Positions 1-12,795 of a stretch of DNA of 64,000 bases are shown here, piece after piece. A program made the position numbers and the translations under genes. Within the stretch, counting starts at the first letter, position 1; every line of letters begins with the position of its first letter. The notes below the pieces were generated by a model. It did no database searches, had not been told where the DNA came from, and saw only the letters and a program-made list of their open reading frames with translations. The stretch comes from Paragordius varius (taxonomy: Eukaryota; Nematomorpha): assembly GCA_964247055.1 (NCBI GenBank), contig OZ176055.1, positions 1,178,001-1,242,000 of the forward strand, in the 5' to 3' direction.

Positions 1-3000
1 TCACGCGCAAGGGATTGTTGGCCCCACTTCAGATATACCCTATTACCACGTGACCGAAGACAATTTTGCATTCTTTGGACCACCTGACCCATCACGTGAT
101 CCCGGACCAGTCAAATGGACCAAGCCTTACTTTGACTGCAGACGATCTAATAAATGGATTGTTTCAGCCTCAACTCCTGTCATAGATTACTTCCCTAGAC
201 ATACTATATGGCGCCATCTCCGGAAACATAAGTTAGTTGTTAAACCTAAAGAAAATTACATTGATTTATAATTTACAATACTTTCCATCGTCTCTACTAA
301 TTAAAATTTTTGATAAATATCCGCTTAGAATACCAGCGCACTTACTAATCTAAATTTTTGTTTTTAATTATATGTCCTGTGAGTTTCATAACACTGTAAT
401 CAAATTCTGGCTAAATCAAAAACAAATCTTGAAAACAGTCTTCGTACTTTAATAGATATCTGAAAAAATATAATTTATTATCAAATCTTAACAAAACTTT
501 AGTCTTATACATTACCTCCCCCCTACCTATAATTTGCAAAAATAATGGAATATTCGAAGTGGTCGACGAATATACATATCTAGGAAGAATTATCAACATA
601 TCATGCCTTAGCTTACATGATATAAAAAGACGTATTGCTATATTCAAATGCATTGAATTTATATAATTAATTATGCACAGGACATGCATTTACAAACAAA
701 AATTTGAGTAGTTTTGCAATAACTCAATCTAATAAAACTTATTTTATCACTTTGTGTTCAGATACGTTGCCGTGACAACAACCGATATCGATTTTAATCG
801 AATCGATATAAATCCGTGTCCAAAGATGGCAGGTAATGAAGCCCCAAACATTTTTGCTGGGATAGCTAGGTGTAAGAATACAACCGTTGTAAGTCACCAT
901 AAAAATTTTAGAAAATTAATTTAAATATATACATGTTGCTAATGTGTTTAAATTAAGAATTTAAGTTATAAGTTTCAGACGCAGTTATTTTAAACTAATT
1001 TCAGACAAATATATGTAAAATTCTACACCTCAAATTTACCCTTGCACATTTCAAATTCACCCTAAAAATTAATTATGTTTTTGGGCCATTCTATATACTA
1101 ATTATTTCTGTATGGCATCTCATCTTAGTTTTTATATTCTGTAAACAGGAATTTATTTATTTTTTCAAAAACAAATCTAAAATGTATATGTTTTTTATTT
1201 ACAAATACATAATTTGTTTTTAGGGTTTATTTTTAATGTTTACGAATATTCCAAAGTTTAAGGGTGAACTTCAAATATTTGGGGTTGAAATTGATGTAAA
1301 TGATATATTATGCATATCCTTAATTTTATTTTACATATGTTAAAAATTATATTTTTTTGTTTTAAATTTTATATTTACATTGGCAAAATATAAATGGAAT
1401 GTAAGTTTAGTTAGTTAAGTTAAACGAAAGTTTTAGATTTTCAAAAAATAATTTCATAAATTTTGCGATGACATCAATTTACAACCGAACGTTTAACACA
1501 CGACATAAATATAATCAACGTCATCAGTTTATTTATAAATTTATGTAAATTACAAAACATTCAAGGAAAAAATATGAGGAGATTTTTTCTTTGTTAAATA
1601 CGATTGATATTTTGTAAAAAAATATTCTAATCTCGGTACCGTAACTGAAAACGTGTTAAAAATCGGTGAGTTTCATAAAATAGTTATTAGCTTAAGCTTT
1701 TTATTTCAAACCCATATACGGTATGCATTTTATTGGTTGATTATTTCACACTATAGCAGGACAATTTGCAACGCCGAAGTTTGTATCAAAAAAACAACAA
1801 AATGTTGAATTGACAAATTAACTTTCTTTCTTTTTCCCATACACTACTGTGTTAAAAATCGCCCAACTATAGTTTAGTGTGAAATAAGCAACCATTAAAA
1901 TGCATACAATATTGCTCTTTCGAATTTCCAAATGCTCGCAAAAATCAATTGTTTTTTTCCTCCGTAAAAAAGTATAATGGTTTTTGTTTCAAAAAAATTG
2001 TTTTTTTTAACAATTCATTTAAAACACATTGTATAGTGTGAACCGTTGTCGGGTTATGGGTTTCGAAGGGGTGGTTATCAATGCGTATGTAAACCCAATC
2101 ATAGACTTCCACCCCTGCAAAAAGGTCCCTTTTTGGGCGAACACATTGAAAAAGCTACACAGCGCGAATATGAAATGTGGTATGATTGTATCCCGAATGG
2201 AAGTATAAATCTTATTAATTTTGCGTTTTAGAAAGATATTTTAAATATTTTGCAGTTTTTTGAATTTGAAATCTTATTGTTTGTTGCAAAAAACAATTTA
2301 ATAATATTTTTCTTTGATGGGAATTGCCTTTAGTTTAGTTTAATAGAGGGCTTTGTTCAAAGTTTGATTCAATAATTGGAATGATAGTTGGTTTGACTTT
2401 AAAATCGGAAAACACCATTAAAATTATAATGGAATTGACATTTAAAAATAATATTTTTATACTGTTTGGAAATGTAAGCCAGAATAAATTTTGATACTTA
2501 TTTTTGTAATATGTTTAATTGGATTATTGAAAATTATTTTTCATTACATAATTAGAATTGATCGTTTTTTTTAAATTATTAATAAAATAGGAGTTGAAAC
2601 ATACCCATTTCCAAGCCAGGTTGATGATGGGGAAGAATTTAGCCCTTTATTTGAACGTAGCAGTACCAGGTTTAATTGAATAAACATATATACCATTTAC
2701 AATTCAATTTCACCCTTGAACAATTCAAATTTACCCTTGAACAATTCAAATTTATCCTCGAACAATTCAAATTCACCCTCAAATAAATTATATGTTTTTT
2801 GGGATTAAAAATTACCAATATTTTATATATTTTTAAAAAATAAAAATTTTGTTTTAAATTAAAATAATACTGAAGAAAATAATAAACTATAACATAAACA
2901 TATATTTCATATTAATAATGAGTTATATTAGTTCGAAAATACATGATTTATTTTTAGGGTGAATTTGAATTGTTTAAAGGTAAATTTGAATTGTTTAAGG

Positions 3001-6000
3001 GTGAATTTGAATTGTTCGAGGGTGAATTTGAATTGTTCAAGGGTGAATTTGAACTGTAAATAATATATGATGATTATTACAGTATGCATTTTAATGATGG
3101 CGCTTATTTCACACTATAGTAGGGGGCAAATCGCATCACAGGAATGTATGGAAAAAAAGATAGGAAATAATGGTTTATTTAACATTTTGTTGTTTTTTTC
3201 CATACACGACTGTGTTGCAAATTGTCCAATTATAGTGAGAAATAAGGAACCATTTAAATATGCATACTCTAAATTTTTTCAGCTTTTTATATAAATTTTA
3301 AAAATATTTTGGAGGTTTATATAAAAATTAATTTTGAGGGTTATTATAGTTTATAAGTAATCCAAGAGATTTAGATAATGTTACGAATCTTAATTTTTTG
3401 CATTAATTAATTTAATTTTCATTAAATAGTTAAATATCGAGGTTTTTTTATTATCTTATAATCGGGATATAAAAATTTGTTAATCTTTTTGTTAAAATTA
3501 ATTTTTTACACCCGTGGAAATTTAAATTTTTAACAATATGTATAAAATATGTTTTTATCATAACATTAGTTCAAACTACATGAATTACGCCAATTCTCAA
3601 ACTGGGTTATTATCGAACAATATGATAAATCCAATATTGCCAGAAAATGAAAATTTACAACATAAAAGGTCTATATTTGACTAATATTTTTGCAAATTTT
3701 AATATATTAATCTTATATCTACCCTAATAACACTGTGCAACACGATTTTTAGACCAGAGTAAAAATTACTACATCTTATAGAGAATTTTTTTCTGAAAAT
3801 AATGATATATTTAATATTTTCCTAGCACTTTTTCGCGAGCCGCTAAAAGGTTTCAAAAATCCAAAAACCATCAAAAATGCCTGTTTTTGTAACCCTATAA
3901 TTTTTTGAATTTTATAGCTTATTATTTATTTTTTGGAGGATATTACAAATTATATTTTAAAATTCATGTAACATTTTAAAATTTTTAAAAGTCTCTACTA
4001 CTTTTTGATTTATTTGGAAAAAACGAAACTTAGCTCCAAAAAAATAGCGTTTCAAAACAATGAAAAATTAAGAGACGTGCAGGCACCATACCATTTTTTA
4101 TACATAACAAAATGGAAAAATTTCATGTTTAATTAAAAAATGTAAATATTAATTTTAGGAATAAATTAGTATATTTATAGTATAATTAATAAAATAATAA
4201 ATATATAATATTAATTTGATATATATTATTTATAAATAAGAAATACTTTTAAACATGCAAATTTATTTATTATGTATTGTACGTGATTATATGAATCATG
4301 ATATTTTGTTTTTTAATATACGAAAGTTTTTTTCAACAAATAAAAATATAAACATGCAAATAAATATAAACTGAAATGTTGAACTAACAGAGCAAAAAAG
4401 GCATTCATTTGTTTTTTTCTTTCATAATAAATATATTCGTATATTGTGTCTTAATTAAAAATATTTTAATATATTTATAATTTTGAAATCATTTCTGTAT
4501 TAAATTTTTTAAAACCTTAGTAGTTTATAAATAAATTTACTTTAAAATAATAACAAAAATATATAATAACATAATTGAAATATTACTAAAAATCATATAA
4601 TATTAATTCAAACACAGAGTTTATTATCCATTAACATTAATAAATTTAAAAATATTATCATTTTATTAAATTTATTATTATAACATTAACACTTCGATTC
4701 AAATTGGGGTATCTAAATACCCCAGACTAAATTTAAATTAATATTTTTAAAAAATACAGAAGGAAACGGTCCCAATTTAAATTTATGCTTCTATCTTGAT
4801 AGAAATTATATAAATATGCCAAAATATCTTGATAAAATTTTGTTTTGAAAAAAAAGTTCCATCTCAAACTACTTCGCGCCATTTTTATTTTACAAAATTT
4901 TTGCAAAATATCGTCTTCATTTGATTTTAAAGGTAAAACTAAAGCTAATTTTTTATATAATTTACATCTAACATTGATTGAAATAGAAAAGCGGTTTATT
5001 TTGTATTATTTTTTAATTTTACAATTTGACACATGTCACGTTGACGAAATTTTTACCTTTGGGTTTAGCTTAAAATAAGTAATATCAAGTATTTTTGAAA
5101 ATTTTTTATATATTTCGGTTTATAAATGTTATATAAGTGCAAAATTTTGCCATGGTTTTGAATATTTCCATACTTTTTAAAGTATTTGTTTTTAAAAAGG
5201 CCTGGGGTATCCAACTACCCCAATTTGAATCGAAGGACTAAAATGAGTGTGTTGTATCCAAGTGTTAAATATATATTATTTTTCATATTTATAAAAAAGC
5301 AATTAAATTTTAGTATTTTAGTAATCTATAATGAAAAGCTGTCAATCAAATGATGCCAGTATGTCTCTTAATTTTTCATTGTTTTGAAACGCTATTTTTT
5401 TGGAGCTAAGTTTCGTTTTTTCCAAATAAATCAAAAAGTAGTAGAGACTTTTAAAAATTTTAAAATGTTACATGAATTTTAAAATATAATTTGTAATATC
5501 CCCCCAAAAAAATATAATAAGCTATATAATTCAAAAAGTTATAGGGTTACAAAAACAGGCATTTTTGATGGTTTTTGGATTTTTGAAACCTTTTAGCGGC
5601 TCGTGAAAAAGTGCTAGGAAAATATTAAATATATCATTATTTTCAGAAAAAAATTCTCTATAAGATGTCGTAATTTTCACTCTGGTCTAAAAGAAAAGGA
5701 TAAAATTTGTTGCACAGTGTAATGTATTTTTTTCAAAATATGTCGGCACTTTATAATACACTTTGCATTTTTTTAAGAAATCTTTGATAATATTTTATGT
5801 TTGATCAATTATTTTCCTATATATGTATCCTATGTTTTTACAACAAATAATCCATACTGTCTTTAAATCTAATTTACTACACTAATTTTTTACCTCTTTT
5901 TTTTTGTTTTCAAATTCAGGACAAAACGTTCCTCATACGCTCACAATGCTCATGAATACCTCAATACCTTTTTTCAAACCCTAAATAGTTTTGATAATCA

Positions 6001-9000
6001 ATGTGGAAATAGAAAAACCCAACATTTAAATGATTTATTAAGTGCAACGAAAAAAGCACTCTTTGGTATCGAAGAAGCCGTCATAAGCCAAGCCTACGCC
6101 ACGTTTGAAATGCAAGCTAAAATTGCGGATAGAACTGCCCATTTTTTAAGTTATTATCTGCAAAGAGTTAATCCTTATGACACCTTTACTGATCGGTAAG
6201 TATAACTGATTGATTTGTTTAAAAATATAATTATTTTAAGGAAAATAGTGATTATATTATAAAGACAAAACATTAAAACAAAACAAAATTCCAGCCTAGT
6301 TGATAGATAATGAATTATTAAAAAACGATTTCTTTATTTGTGACTGATAAAATACTGTAAAACACTAATATTTCCATCATTAGTGTAGGTCTTGGGGTAG
6401 ACGAGTAATAAAACTCCTGCAAAATTTTCTTGTAAATAAATTAAGCTCTCTCCTCGTAAAAATCTGAAAATAAATTTGCTCGAATTATTATTTAACAATG
6501 GCAAAAATGGGGGGCATACTTTCAACATAAGTTTTCCAAATTTTAGCGTTAATTATATTTCCATACATATTTTTGCTTGTATTTAATTATATTTTCCTTT
6601 ATAATTTTACATGTATCTGTTTATTAAAATAGATTAACAGATCAACTCTTAACAGTCGACCAATTGTATGGTGAAGTGTTGGCTAATGTTATGTCCGGTT
6701 ACAAAATAATTGGAAGTGGCATATTCTTTGATCATAATGCATTTCAGGCTCGTGATGGTACGTATTATTATAATAAAGTTCAATAAATCAAATTCACCCT
6801 TGAACAATTCAAATTCACCCTTGAACAATTCGAATTCATCCCTGAACAATTCAAATTCTTCCCTTAAACAATTTAAATTCACCCTTGAACAATTTGAATT
6901 TACCCCTAAAATAAATTATATGTTTTTTTTTTGAGATTAAAAATTACCTCTATTTTTTTATATATTTAAAAGAATGAAATTGCGTTTGTTATTTAAAGTA
7001 TACTAAAAAAATAATAAACTAAGCCATAAAGATATATTGGCTCGAAAACACATAATTTATTTTTTGGGTGAATTTGAATTGTTGGGTGAATTTTAATTGT
7101 TCAAGGGTGATTTTAATTGTTCGAGATTGAATTTAAAATGTTCAAGGGTGAATTTAAATTATTTGAGGGTAAATTGAATTGTTCGAGTGTGAATTTTATT
7201 GTTCAAGAGTGAATTTGAATTGTAAATGGTATATAAATAATAAAATAACAAAGTTTAAGGTTATAAATGTCATTTTTTGCTATTATATAGCAAATACTAG
7301 GGTTATTTGATACGAAATTAAAAAATATGGTTATTTACTTATTAAAATCCTACAGGCGTTTATAAGAAATTTAAGCATTTTAAAACTAGTAAGCTTTTTA
7401 AATTTCTTTTAAATAAATGAACATAGGCCCTATCCTTATATTTTACTGTATGATATTTTATATCGTTATATATCTATTAATGTTGATTTTTTTGAAAATA
7501 TACTGATTGTTTTAAACTACAAAGTATATAATAGAGATGAAAATTGGTAACACAATCAATTTTATATTTTACGATTGTAATTAAATGATTTTTTTGGATA
7601 TATTAAAGTTTATAAAAGTATGGTTGTCTTTTGAAAAAACATTTTTGTCTCCATATTTTTACGGGGTATGTCCGTATAATTTCAATTTTAATTCAATGTA
7701 CACTTACTAATACTCTACTTTGTATTAATTATTCAAATTATTTTTAAATTATAATGTACATAATTATTATTTATCCATAGGTATAAAAAGACCATTTTTT
7801 GCCCCATATGCTTATACCATGGGGGACAATGTCAATTTTTACACGATTGTTGACAGATCAGCTGATTCTTTGAATGGCCCGTTTTTTTCTCACCGCTCAG
7901 CCGCTGTTACGTCTGAGGGCGGATTTTGGTTTGATTATACGGAGGAATTACCCTACTTTCGTTTATCCAAAGAAAAATGGAGTACATTAAAGAGTTCATC
8001 AGATCCACGGTATTTTGTCATTTTTTTAAAAAAATAATATATTTAAAAAATTATAAATTTTTAATAGACGTTTTTATATAATTTTCTGTCTGACTTTGAT
8101 GCCCCACAAACAACCTCATAAAACTAATTGTAAGGAAGTGTGATTTTACAGAAGTGCTGTTAATTATTTGTTAAAAGGTAATGTACATGTAACTGTTGGC
8201 ATTTATCGTATTTTAGTGCTAAAAACACTAAATTATGTTTAATAAATACTATTGTCTAAGCTTTTAATTAATTGCATAGATTTATTTCTGAAATTTAATT
8301 TATAAAAAAATCTTGGCGAATGTATCCCCTCTTTCTTAAAACTACAGCTATTAAAAGTTAGTTATGAATCCATTTATTTTTTAGATTATCACGTTACAAT
8401 AATTACATACATATTCGTTCAAATCCGGCTGGTGATACGGTACAAAAATATGAAAATTTTCCTGATCCATATTACACTGCATCGAATGGTCAAGGCCGAT
8501 GGCATGGACCCTTTTATGTTTGTGACAATCAACGCGACAAAGGAAATGTTGAATTTAATACGCACCAAGATTTTTTCGACGATAATTCGTTTACTGCAAA
8601 ACGGAAAAGATCTACTATAAATGTGTTTAATCAAACTATTTCTTATAATAATGAAAACAATAATGAAAAACGATCGCCTCAAAGTGTCAGGAATGGTGGG
8701 AAATGGATTTTAACGTATGCTGTTCCATTTTTTGGATTAGCTAACCCACCAGCGCAAAATATGAATTTGGATGAAAAAACTGGGAAAAAGAAAGAGGATT
8801 TACAACTAAACACAATTAACAAACGTGAATATAATAGCCTGGCCTTTAAGTAAATGGATAATTAAAATCAATTAATATAAAACGTGAAAATTATTAAAAG
8901 AACATATTTCGCTCCTTGCTTTTTTACCATAACTATATAACTTATATTATTTAGATTAAAGGGTTGGCGACCCTTTTATGGAGGTGTGCGCCGTTTTTAA

Positions 9001-11568
9001 AATTAAAAAATTTTAGGCGAGCCCCACGCTTGAAAATATAATTAAAATAGTACTCTAAGTCAATATAATAGTATAATCATAAAATGGAAAAAAATTTACT
9101 CTAAACATTACATGCTACATAAAAAAATAAAAATAATAATGTGGCTATGATTAAGCAATTTTGCACATCTTTTCGTCTAAAAATAAAGCCAAACTTATGA
9201 GATATCATTTTCTTCATGACTATAATTGTTTATTTATTATATTCATTTATTAAAAATTGAACGTGATTTCTGTTTTTAAATAATCTTTGATAATTTACTT
9301 AAATCTGGTGGTGTTTTTAATACTAATCTGAACAAGTTTTGGCACGCTTACGGTTATACTTTAATTTATTTTTTTTGGATTTTTCCAAATTCTTTGGCAA
9401 TCATAAAAGCACACGGCTTGCCGAACTCTGCTTTAGATTATAAAATATAAAATAGATTCAGTTTATTATAGCGACTTAAAACCATAAGTATATACATAAA
9501 TTTAGATTGAAAAAATATGGTTTTTTATAGAGAAAAATATCGGTAATATTTTGTCTGTATTTTTATTTTTACTGTAAGTGATTTACGGCAATTGGTCAAG
9601 AAATAATTAAATAGGGTTCGACCGGTTATTAGTTTAATATCACAAACCAAAATTTATGTATGCATAATTTGCCTTAGGTTTAATTAAACTATTAAAATGA
9701 TAATTAGGTCTGACCGCTAATATATGCAATCATCATTTTCATAAACACTAAATTACATTTAAAAATGTTTCTCTTGTCACTATTACACGAACGAACATCA
9801 ATTAATCAAGCTGATATTAAAACTTATTACATAATTTTGTTAAAATAACTTTGAAATTATACCATTTACAATTCATATTCACCCTTAAACAATTTTAATT
9901 CACCCTCAAACACCCTAAAAATAAATTTTGTGTTTTTGGGCTGATATTATTTATCATTAATATGAAATATATTATTACGATATAGTTTATTATTTTTTTA
10001 GATTATATGGACAAGATTTTAACATAAATAATATTAACAGAATTTGATATTTTAAAAATATTAAAAAATAAAGGTAATTTTTAATTGTATAAAAACACAT
10101 AATTTATTTTAGGTTTGAATTTTTCAAGGGTTACTTTGAACTCTAAATAGTATATTATTGAAGTTAAATAACCATTTTTTTAGACCCATGTTTTAATTCT
10201 TCAGTTGGTTATTAAAGAGCTGTTAAACACCAGCTCAAATTATTTAATTTTGATTATTTGTTATTTTATATTTCGTTTGAATTTTATTAGGGGTATCGTA
10301 ACAGTTGATGTCCCCCTATCCGATATGGATATTAATCAATGTCCTTATGAATATGGCTTTGGTGCTGTTAATCCTTTCCAGGGTTCCGATAAATGCCATT
10401 ACGATTCTCAATATGTAAAACTCTAACTTTTATTTACAAAAGAATTTTTATATTAAATGGTTTAACTCAGAGTTAAAGAAAATTTTGTTTAACCAGTTAT
10501 TAGGTATCAATTCTTAAATAAGGCAGTAGTATAACTTACAAATATTTTTCATATTTAATTGAATCAATCATAGATATAACTGGTATCCCGAATTCTGAAT
10601 TATATTCTTATCCTTAATTATTATCAGTTTTTCGGATATCATCCCTTAAACTTTGTATCATTCTAGAGGGATCTTCTTTAATTTATATGTTAATATAGTA
10701 TAATACAACCAAAAATTATAAAAAATTTTATTGGTTTTAGTGCGTTTTCCTACCTGGGAAAGGGTTAGTTCGAGGAGCATATAAATGTGAATGTCGCCAA
10801 GGATACGAATACCCTTTCAACATGCCCAAAACATATTTTGAAGGAGATGTAATATATATTATCGCAATTTTATCCAAAAAAAATATTTTTACAGTAAAGA
10901 TTGAAATTAAACGGACAAATCGTAAAAATATAAAGACAAATATTTATCTTTAGTAAAATAACTGTGCCTTTTTAACTTGATTCATTTGAATATAACTCAT
11001 TGTTTTACAGTAAGATTTGAAATTTTTCATACAAAACTTAAAATTTATATAGACAAATATTTATTTTTCAAAATACAACCATACTTTTTTACACTTTCAT
11101 TTATCTTATAAAAAACATTTAATTACAGTCGTAAATACATAATTGATTGTGTTATTAATTTACTTTCTATCCTATACTTTGTGGTTTGAAACAATGAGTT
11201 ATATTTAAAAAAATCAAGGTTAAAAAAGTATGGTTGTCTTTGTGAAAAAAATATTTGTCTTTTTCACGTTTTGTCCGTATAATTTCCATTTTAACTGTAA
11301 ATTGCAAAGTGTGAAGTTAAATAATTTTATAGGAAAAAAATTAGGTTTTAAAAAATAAAAAAAATTTTGATATAAAATTTATTTTTTTTGTGTTTTTTTC
11401 TAGGAAATGGAAACTGAATATGAACGGATGAAACGAAATAAAAGCCATCGATATGATCTCTTTAAGTGCCGTATAGCGGGTGCCACATTTATACGTCCTA
11501 AATCAATTTTTGTAACAATATTTTTGACTGGAGTGACTTTTTTCCTGGCAAAAATTTGTCATTTTTAA
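1..11568 (+). CDS. GPR158/179-like protein with two tandem ectodomains and one C-terminal membrane helix (5' end outside window)
   Basis: Twelve exons: 2-231, 762-888, 2037-2202, 2591-2669, 3570-3668, 5920-6195, 6633-6757, 7781-8009, 8385-8849, 10291-10414, 10741-10848 and 11404-11568. All junctions are GT-AG, the phases chain without a break, and 730 residues are visible. Unit A (exons 1-4) holds the end of a Cache-like domain (WTKPYFDC, then KWIVSASTPVIDYFPR), then DINPC and an EGF-like part (GFRRGGYQCVCKP). Unit B (exons 5-12) holds a helical start, APYAYTMGDNV, GPFYVCDN, KWILTYAVPFFGL, DINQCP and GAYKCECRQGYEYP. Cysteine spacing matches between units (C-x17-C-x5/6-C-x14-C-x-C), and so do two intron positions (phase 2 before the DIN segment, phase 0 before the third cysteine). 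In vertebrate GPR158/GPR179 one such ectodomain precedes a class C seven-helix domain. Here the chain ends with one hydrophobic stretch (IFVTIFLTGVTFFLAK) and a stop. Family assignment is by remembered motifs. The single-gene model rests on phase continuity. Confidence 0.7.
540..665 (+). mobile_element. LINE reverse-transcriptase fragment
   Basis: The + strand reads VVDEYTYLGRIIN, then LHDIKRRIA, a motif pair found near the C-terminal side of the RT in many non-LTR retrotransposons. It is a short relic in the first visible intron (232-761) of the GPR158-like gene. No flanking RT sequence is readable. Confidence 0.5.
1717..1911. mobile_element. 195-bp near-palindromic MITE, copy A
   Basis: Starts TACGGTATGCATTTTATTGG and ends with the inverse, ATTAAAATGCATACAATA. 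Inner arms carry a 'gtgtatgg aaaaa' box facing its complement. TA-bounded, non-coding, intron of the GPR158-like gene. Same family as 3078-3271, 25581-25775, 42775-42942 and 43496-43690. Confidence 0.7.
2689..3069. mobile_element. Inverted-repeat element with arms made of CAATTCAAATTCACCC arrays
   Basis: Left arm from TACCATTTACAATTCAA with four tandem CAATTCAAATTTACCCTTGA-type units. Right arm has five inverted units ending GAACTGTAAATAATATA. An AT-rich core lies between. Lies in the intron between exons 4 and 5 of the GPR158-like gene, directly followed by a 195-bp MITE at 3078. Confidence 0.7.
3078..3271. mobile_element. 195-bp near-palindromic MITE, copy B
   Basis: TACAGTATGCATTTTAATG at the left end and the inverse at the right end. 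The middle carries the facing gtgtatgg/ccatacac boxes seen in the other copies. Confidence 0.75.
3731..5719. mobile_element. Foldback element with arms of about 360 bp, carrying a nested piggyBac-like MITE
   Basis: Left arm 3731 to about 4090 begins CACTGTGCAACACGATTTT. Right arm, about 5350-5719, is its inverse and ends GTTGCACAGTG. Arms are highly similar, including the AAACCTTTTAGCGGCTCG segment. No coding sequence. The piggyBac-like MITE at 4686-5268 sits between the arms. Located in the 2.2-kb intron between exons 5 and 6 of the GPR158-like gene. Confidence 0.75.
4686..5268 (+). mobile_element. piggyBac-like MITE, copy 1
   Basis: 583 bp, TTAA at both ends, terminal CACTTCGATTCAAATTGGGG and inverse end CCAAGTGTTAA. 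Both ends contain the small palindrome GGGGTATCTAAATACCCC or a variant. TTAA plus CACTTGGAT is the terminal form of known piggyBac elements, including bat piggyBat. Non-coding despite a 77-codon open frame. Confidence 0.8.
6778..7234. mobile_element. CAATTCAAATTCACCC array inverted-repeat element
   Basis: Left arm with six or seven tandem units (CACCCTTGAACAATTC), core with TTATATGTTTTTTTTTTGAG, and right arm with about eight inverted units ending GTAAATGGTATA. In the intron between exons 7 and 8 of the GPR158-like gene. Chance open frames on both strands simply translate the array. Confidence 0.7.
8958..9431. mobile_element. hAT-like non-autonomous element
   Basis: Flanked by the 8-bp direct repeat TTTAGATT (8950-8957 and 9432-9439). 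Ends read AAAGGGTTGGCGACCC and, inverted, GCAGAGTTCGGCAAGCC, an imperfect inverted pair of the kind hAT elements carry. Richer in GC at the ends than its surroundings. No transposase. Lies in the intron between exons 9 and 10 of the GPR158-like gene. Confidence 0.5.
9858..10155. mobile_element. CAATTCAAATTCACCC array element, degenerate copy
   Basis: Left end TACCATTTACAATTCA followed by two or three units, core with the conserved CATAGTTTATTATTT-type stretch, and a short right arm ending TTGAACTCTAAATAGTATA. Confidence 0.6.
11008..11299. mobile_element. Mariner-like MITE, with a half copy directly upstream (10890-11007)
   Basis: Ends TACAGTAAGATTTGAAATTT and, inverted, TACAGTTAAAATGG. Inner arms carry CGGACAAAACGT / ACGTTTTGTCCG-type boxes and facing AAGTATGGTTGTC boxes. 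TA-bounded. Lies in the intron before the last exon of the GPR158-like gene. Confidence 0.65.
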
Positions 11569-12557
11569 CCTCTATTGATGTGATAAAATATATTTTTATG
11601 CATTTAAATAACAATGTATTTATTACCTTTGTAAAAAACCATGTGATATATTTTTATATTATATTCTCAATTTTTGGTGTTTTATATTCACACATGCTCA
11701 TTTTGATCGATCCAATCATTATACTCAGAAATATTTTAGATATAATTATATAATAATTTGGAACTATAAATATGCCATGCTCAATATATATTGCTATATT
11801 TTTAATTTTTTAATATAAAATTTACATCTCACAGCTAAGTTTAAACATTCTGAAATCACGCCAAAATTCGGTCTATTTTAACAAACTATTAATATTATTT
11901 TATTTATCGAATATACCATCATATTTCTGTCTTATGTTTAAAATGCATTTTATTAAAAATATCAAAAAATATATAGGTAAATTTCAAAACACATAATTTT
12001 TTTAAAAAGGATGAAGTGTCTAAGGGTAATATTAAAGCGTTCAAGGATGAATATGAGATCTTAATATAATAAATTATTTATGAAAAGCAGGGTTTTTAAC
12101 TACGGTTATTGTTTGATTTTTGTATTTAATTAAGGTGCCATATTAGTTTAACAAGTTTTGTTAAATTCAAGGATACATCTATCATGCGGCACTTTGCCAG
12201 AAAACATTAATCTAGGTTCATTTTCTACATATAAAGGATTATTTTATGCAGTATAAAAGTTGATGATCTACCATTTTTCAGTTAAAATAAACCTTTTTTT
12301 TCATCCAAATGCAACATAATTTCAAACAGGTGCAACATTTTTCAACAGACAATAGAATTGTTGCGTTTGCTTATTTAAAAAATGTTGAATTTAGCTGAGA
12401 AATGATATGCTAAATAAAATATTTATTATAATAGAAATTATTTATAAGATATATTTAATTTTGTTTATTTTGTCATGGATTAACTTTGGCCATATGCTAT
12501 GGTATACATTCGCATACTGAAACAGGAAGAAACGATCAATTATGTATTGTTATTTAT
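11569..12557. other. Intergenic AT-rich DNA
   Basis: 3' flank of the GPR158-like gene. AT-rich, with a few scattered degenerate repeat units (about 11990-12050). No gene recognised. Confidence 0.6.
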
Positions 12558-12795
12558 TACAGTCATGTATCCTTTATTTTATCAAAAATTTATTTATTTT
12601 TTCGTTAAATGGGTATAAATATTTGGTAAAGAATGGAAAAAACAAAAGCTCTATGGTAACTCTTATACTTTTTTGATGAATATGATATTGTTAATACCAT
12701 ATAGCTCTTGTTTTTTCCATTCTTTACCAAATATTTATACCCATTTAACGAAAAAATAAATAAATTTTTGATAAAATAAAGGATACATGACTGTA
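12558..12795. mobile_element. 238-bp near-perfect palindromic MITE
   Basis: Two arms of about 100 bp, nearly identical as inverted repeats, from TACAGTCATGTATCC to GGATACATGACTGTA, around a spacer of about 40 bp. TA-bounded, as for Tc1/mariner targets. The arm identity suggests a recent insertion or recent folding-dependent repair. It is the only copy of this family noticed in the window. Confidence 0.75.

Noticed and set aside
1-2669. A separate GPR158-like gene ending before 3570
   Set aside because: No stop terminates exon 4. Phase 2 at 2669 fits the acceptor at 3570 exactly, and exons 5-12 have no convincing own start, so one gene is the simpler model.
2691-3060. CRISPR-like direct repeats
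   Set aside because: Units are contiguous, have no unique spacers, are inverted around a core and occur in an animal genome.
4845-5078. 77-codon open frame
   Set aside because: Lies wholly inside a piggyBac-like MITE and is not conserved as protein between the six copies.
6649-6934. Repetitive protein made of NSPLNNS or FELFKGE repeats
   Set aside because: These are translations of the CAATTCAAATTCACCC array on the two strands inside an intron.
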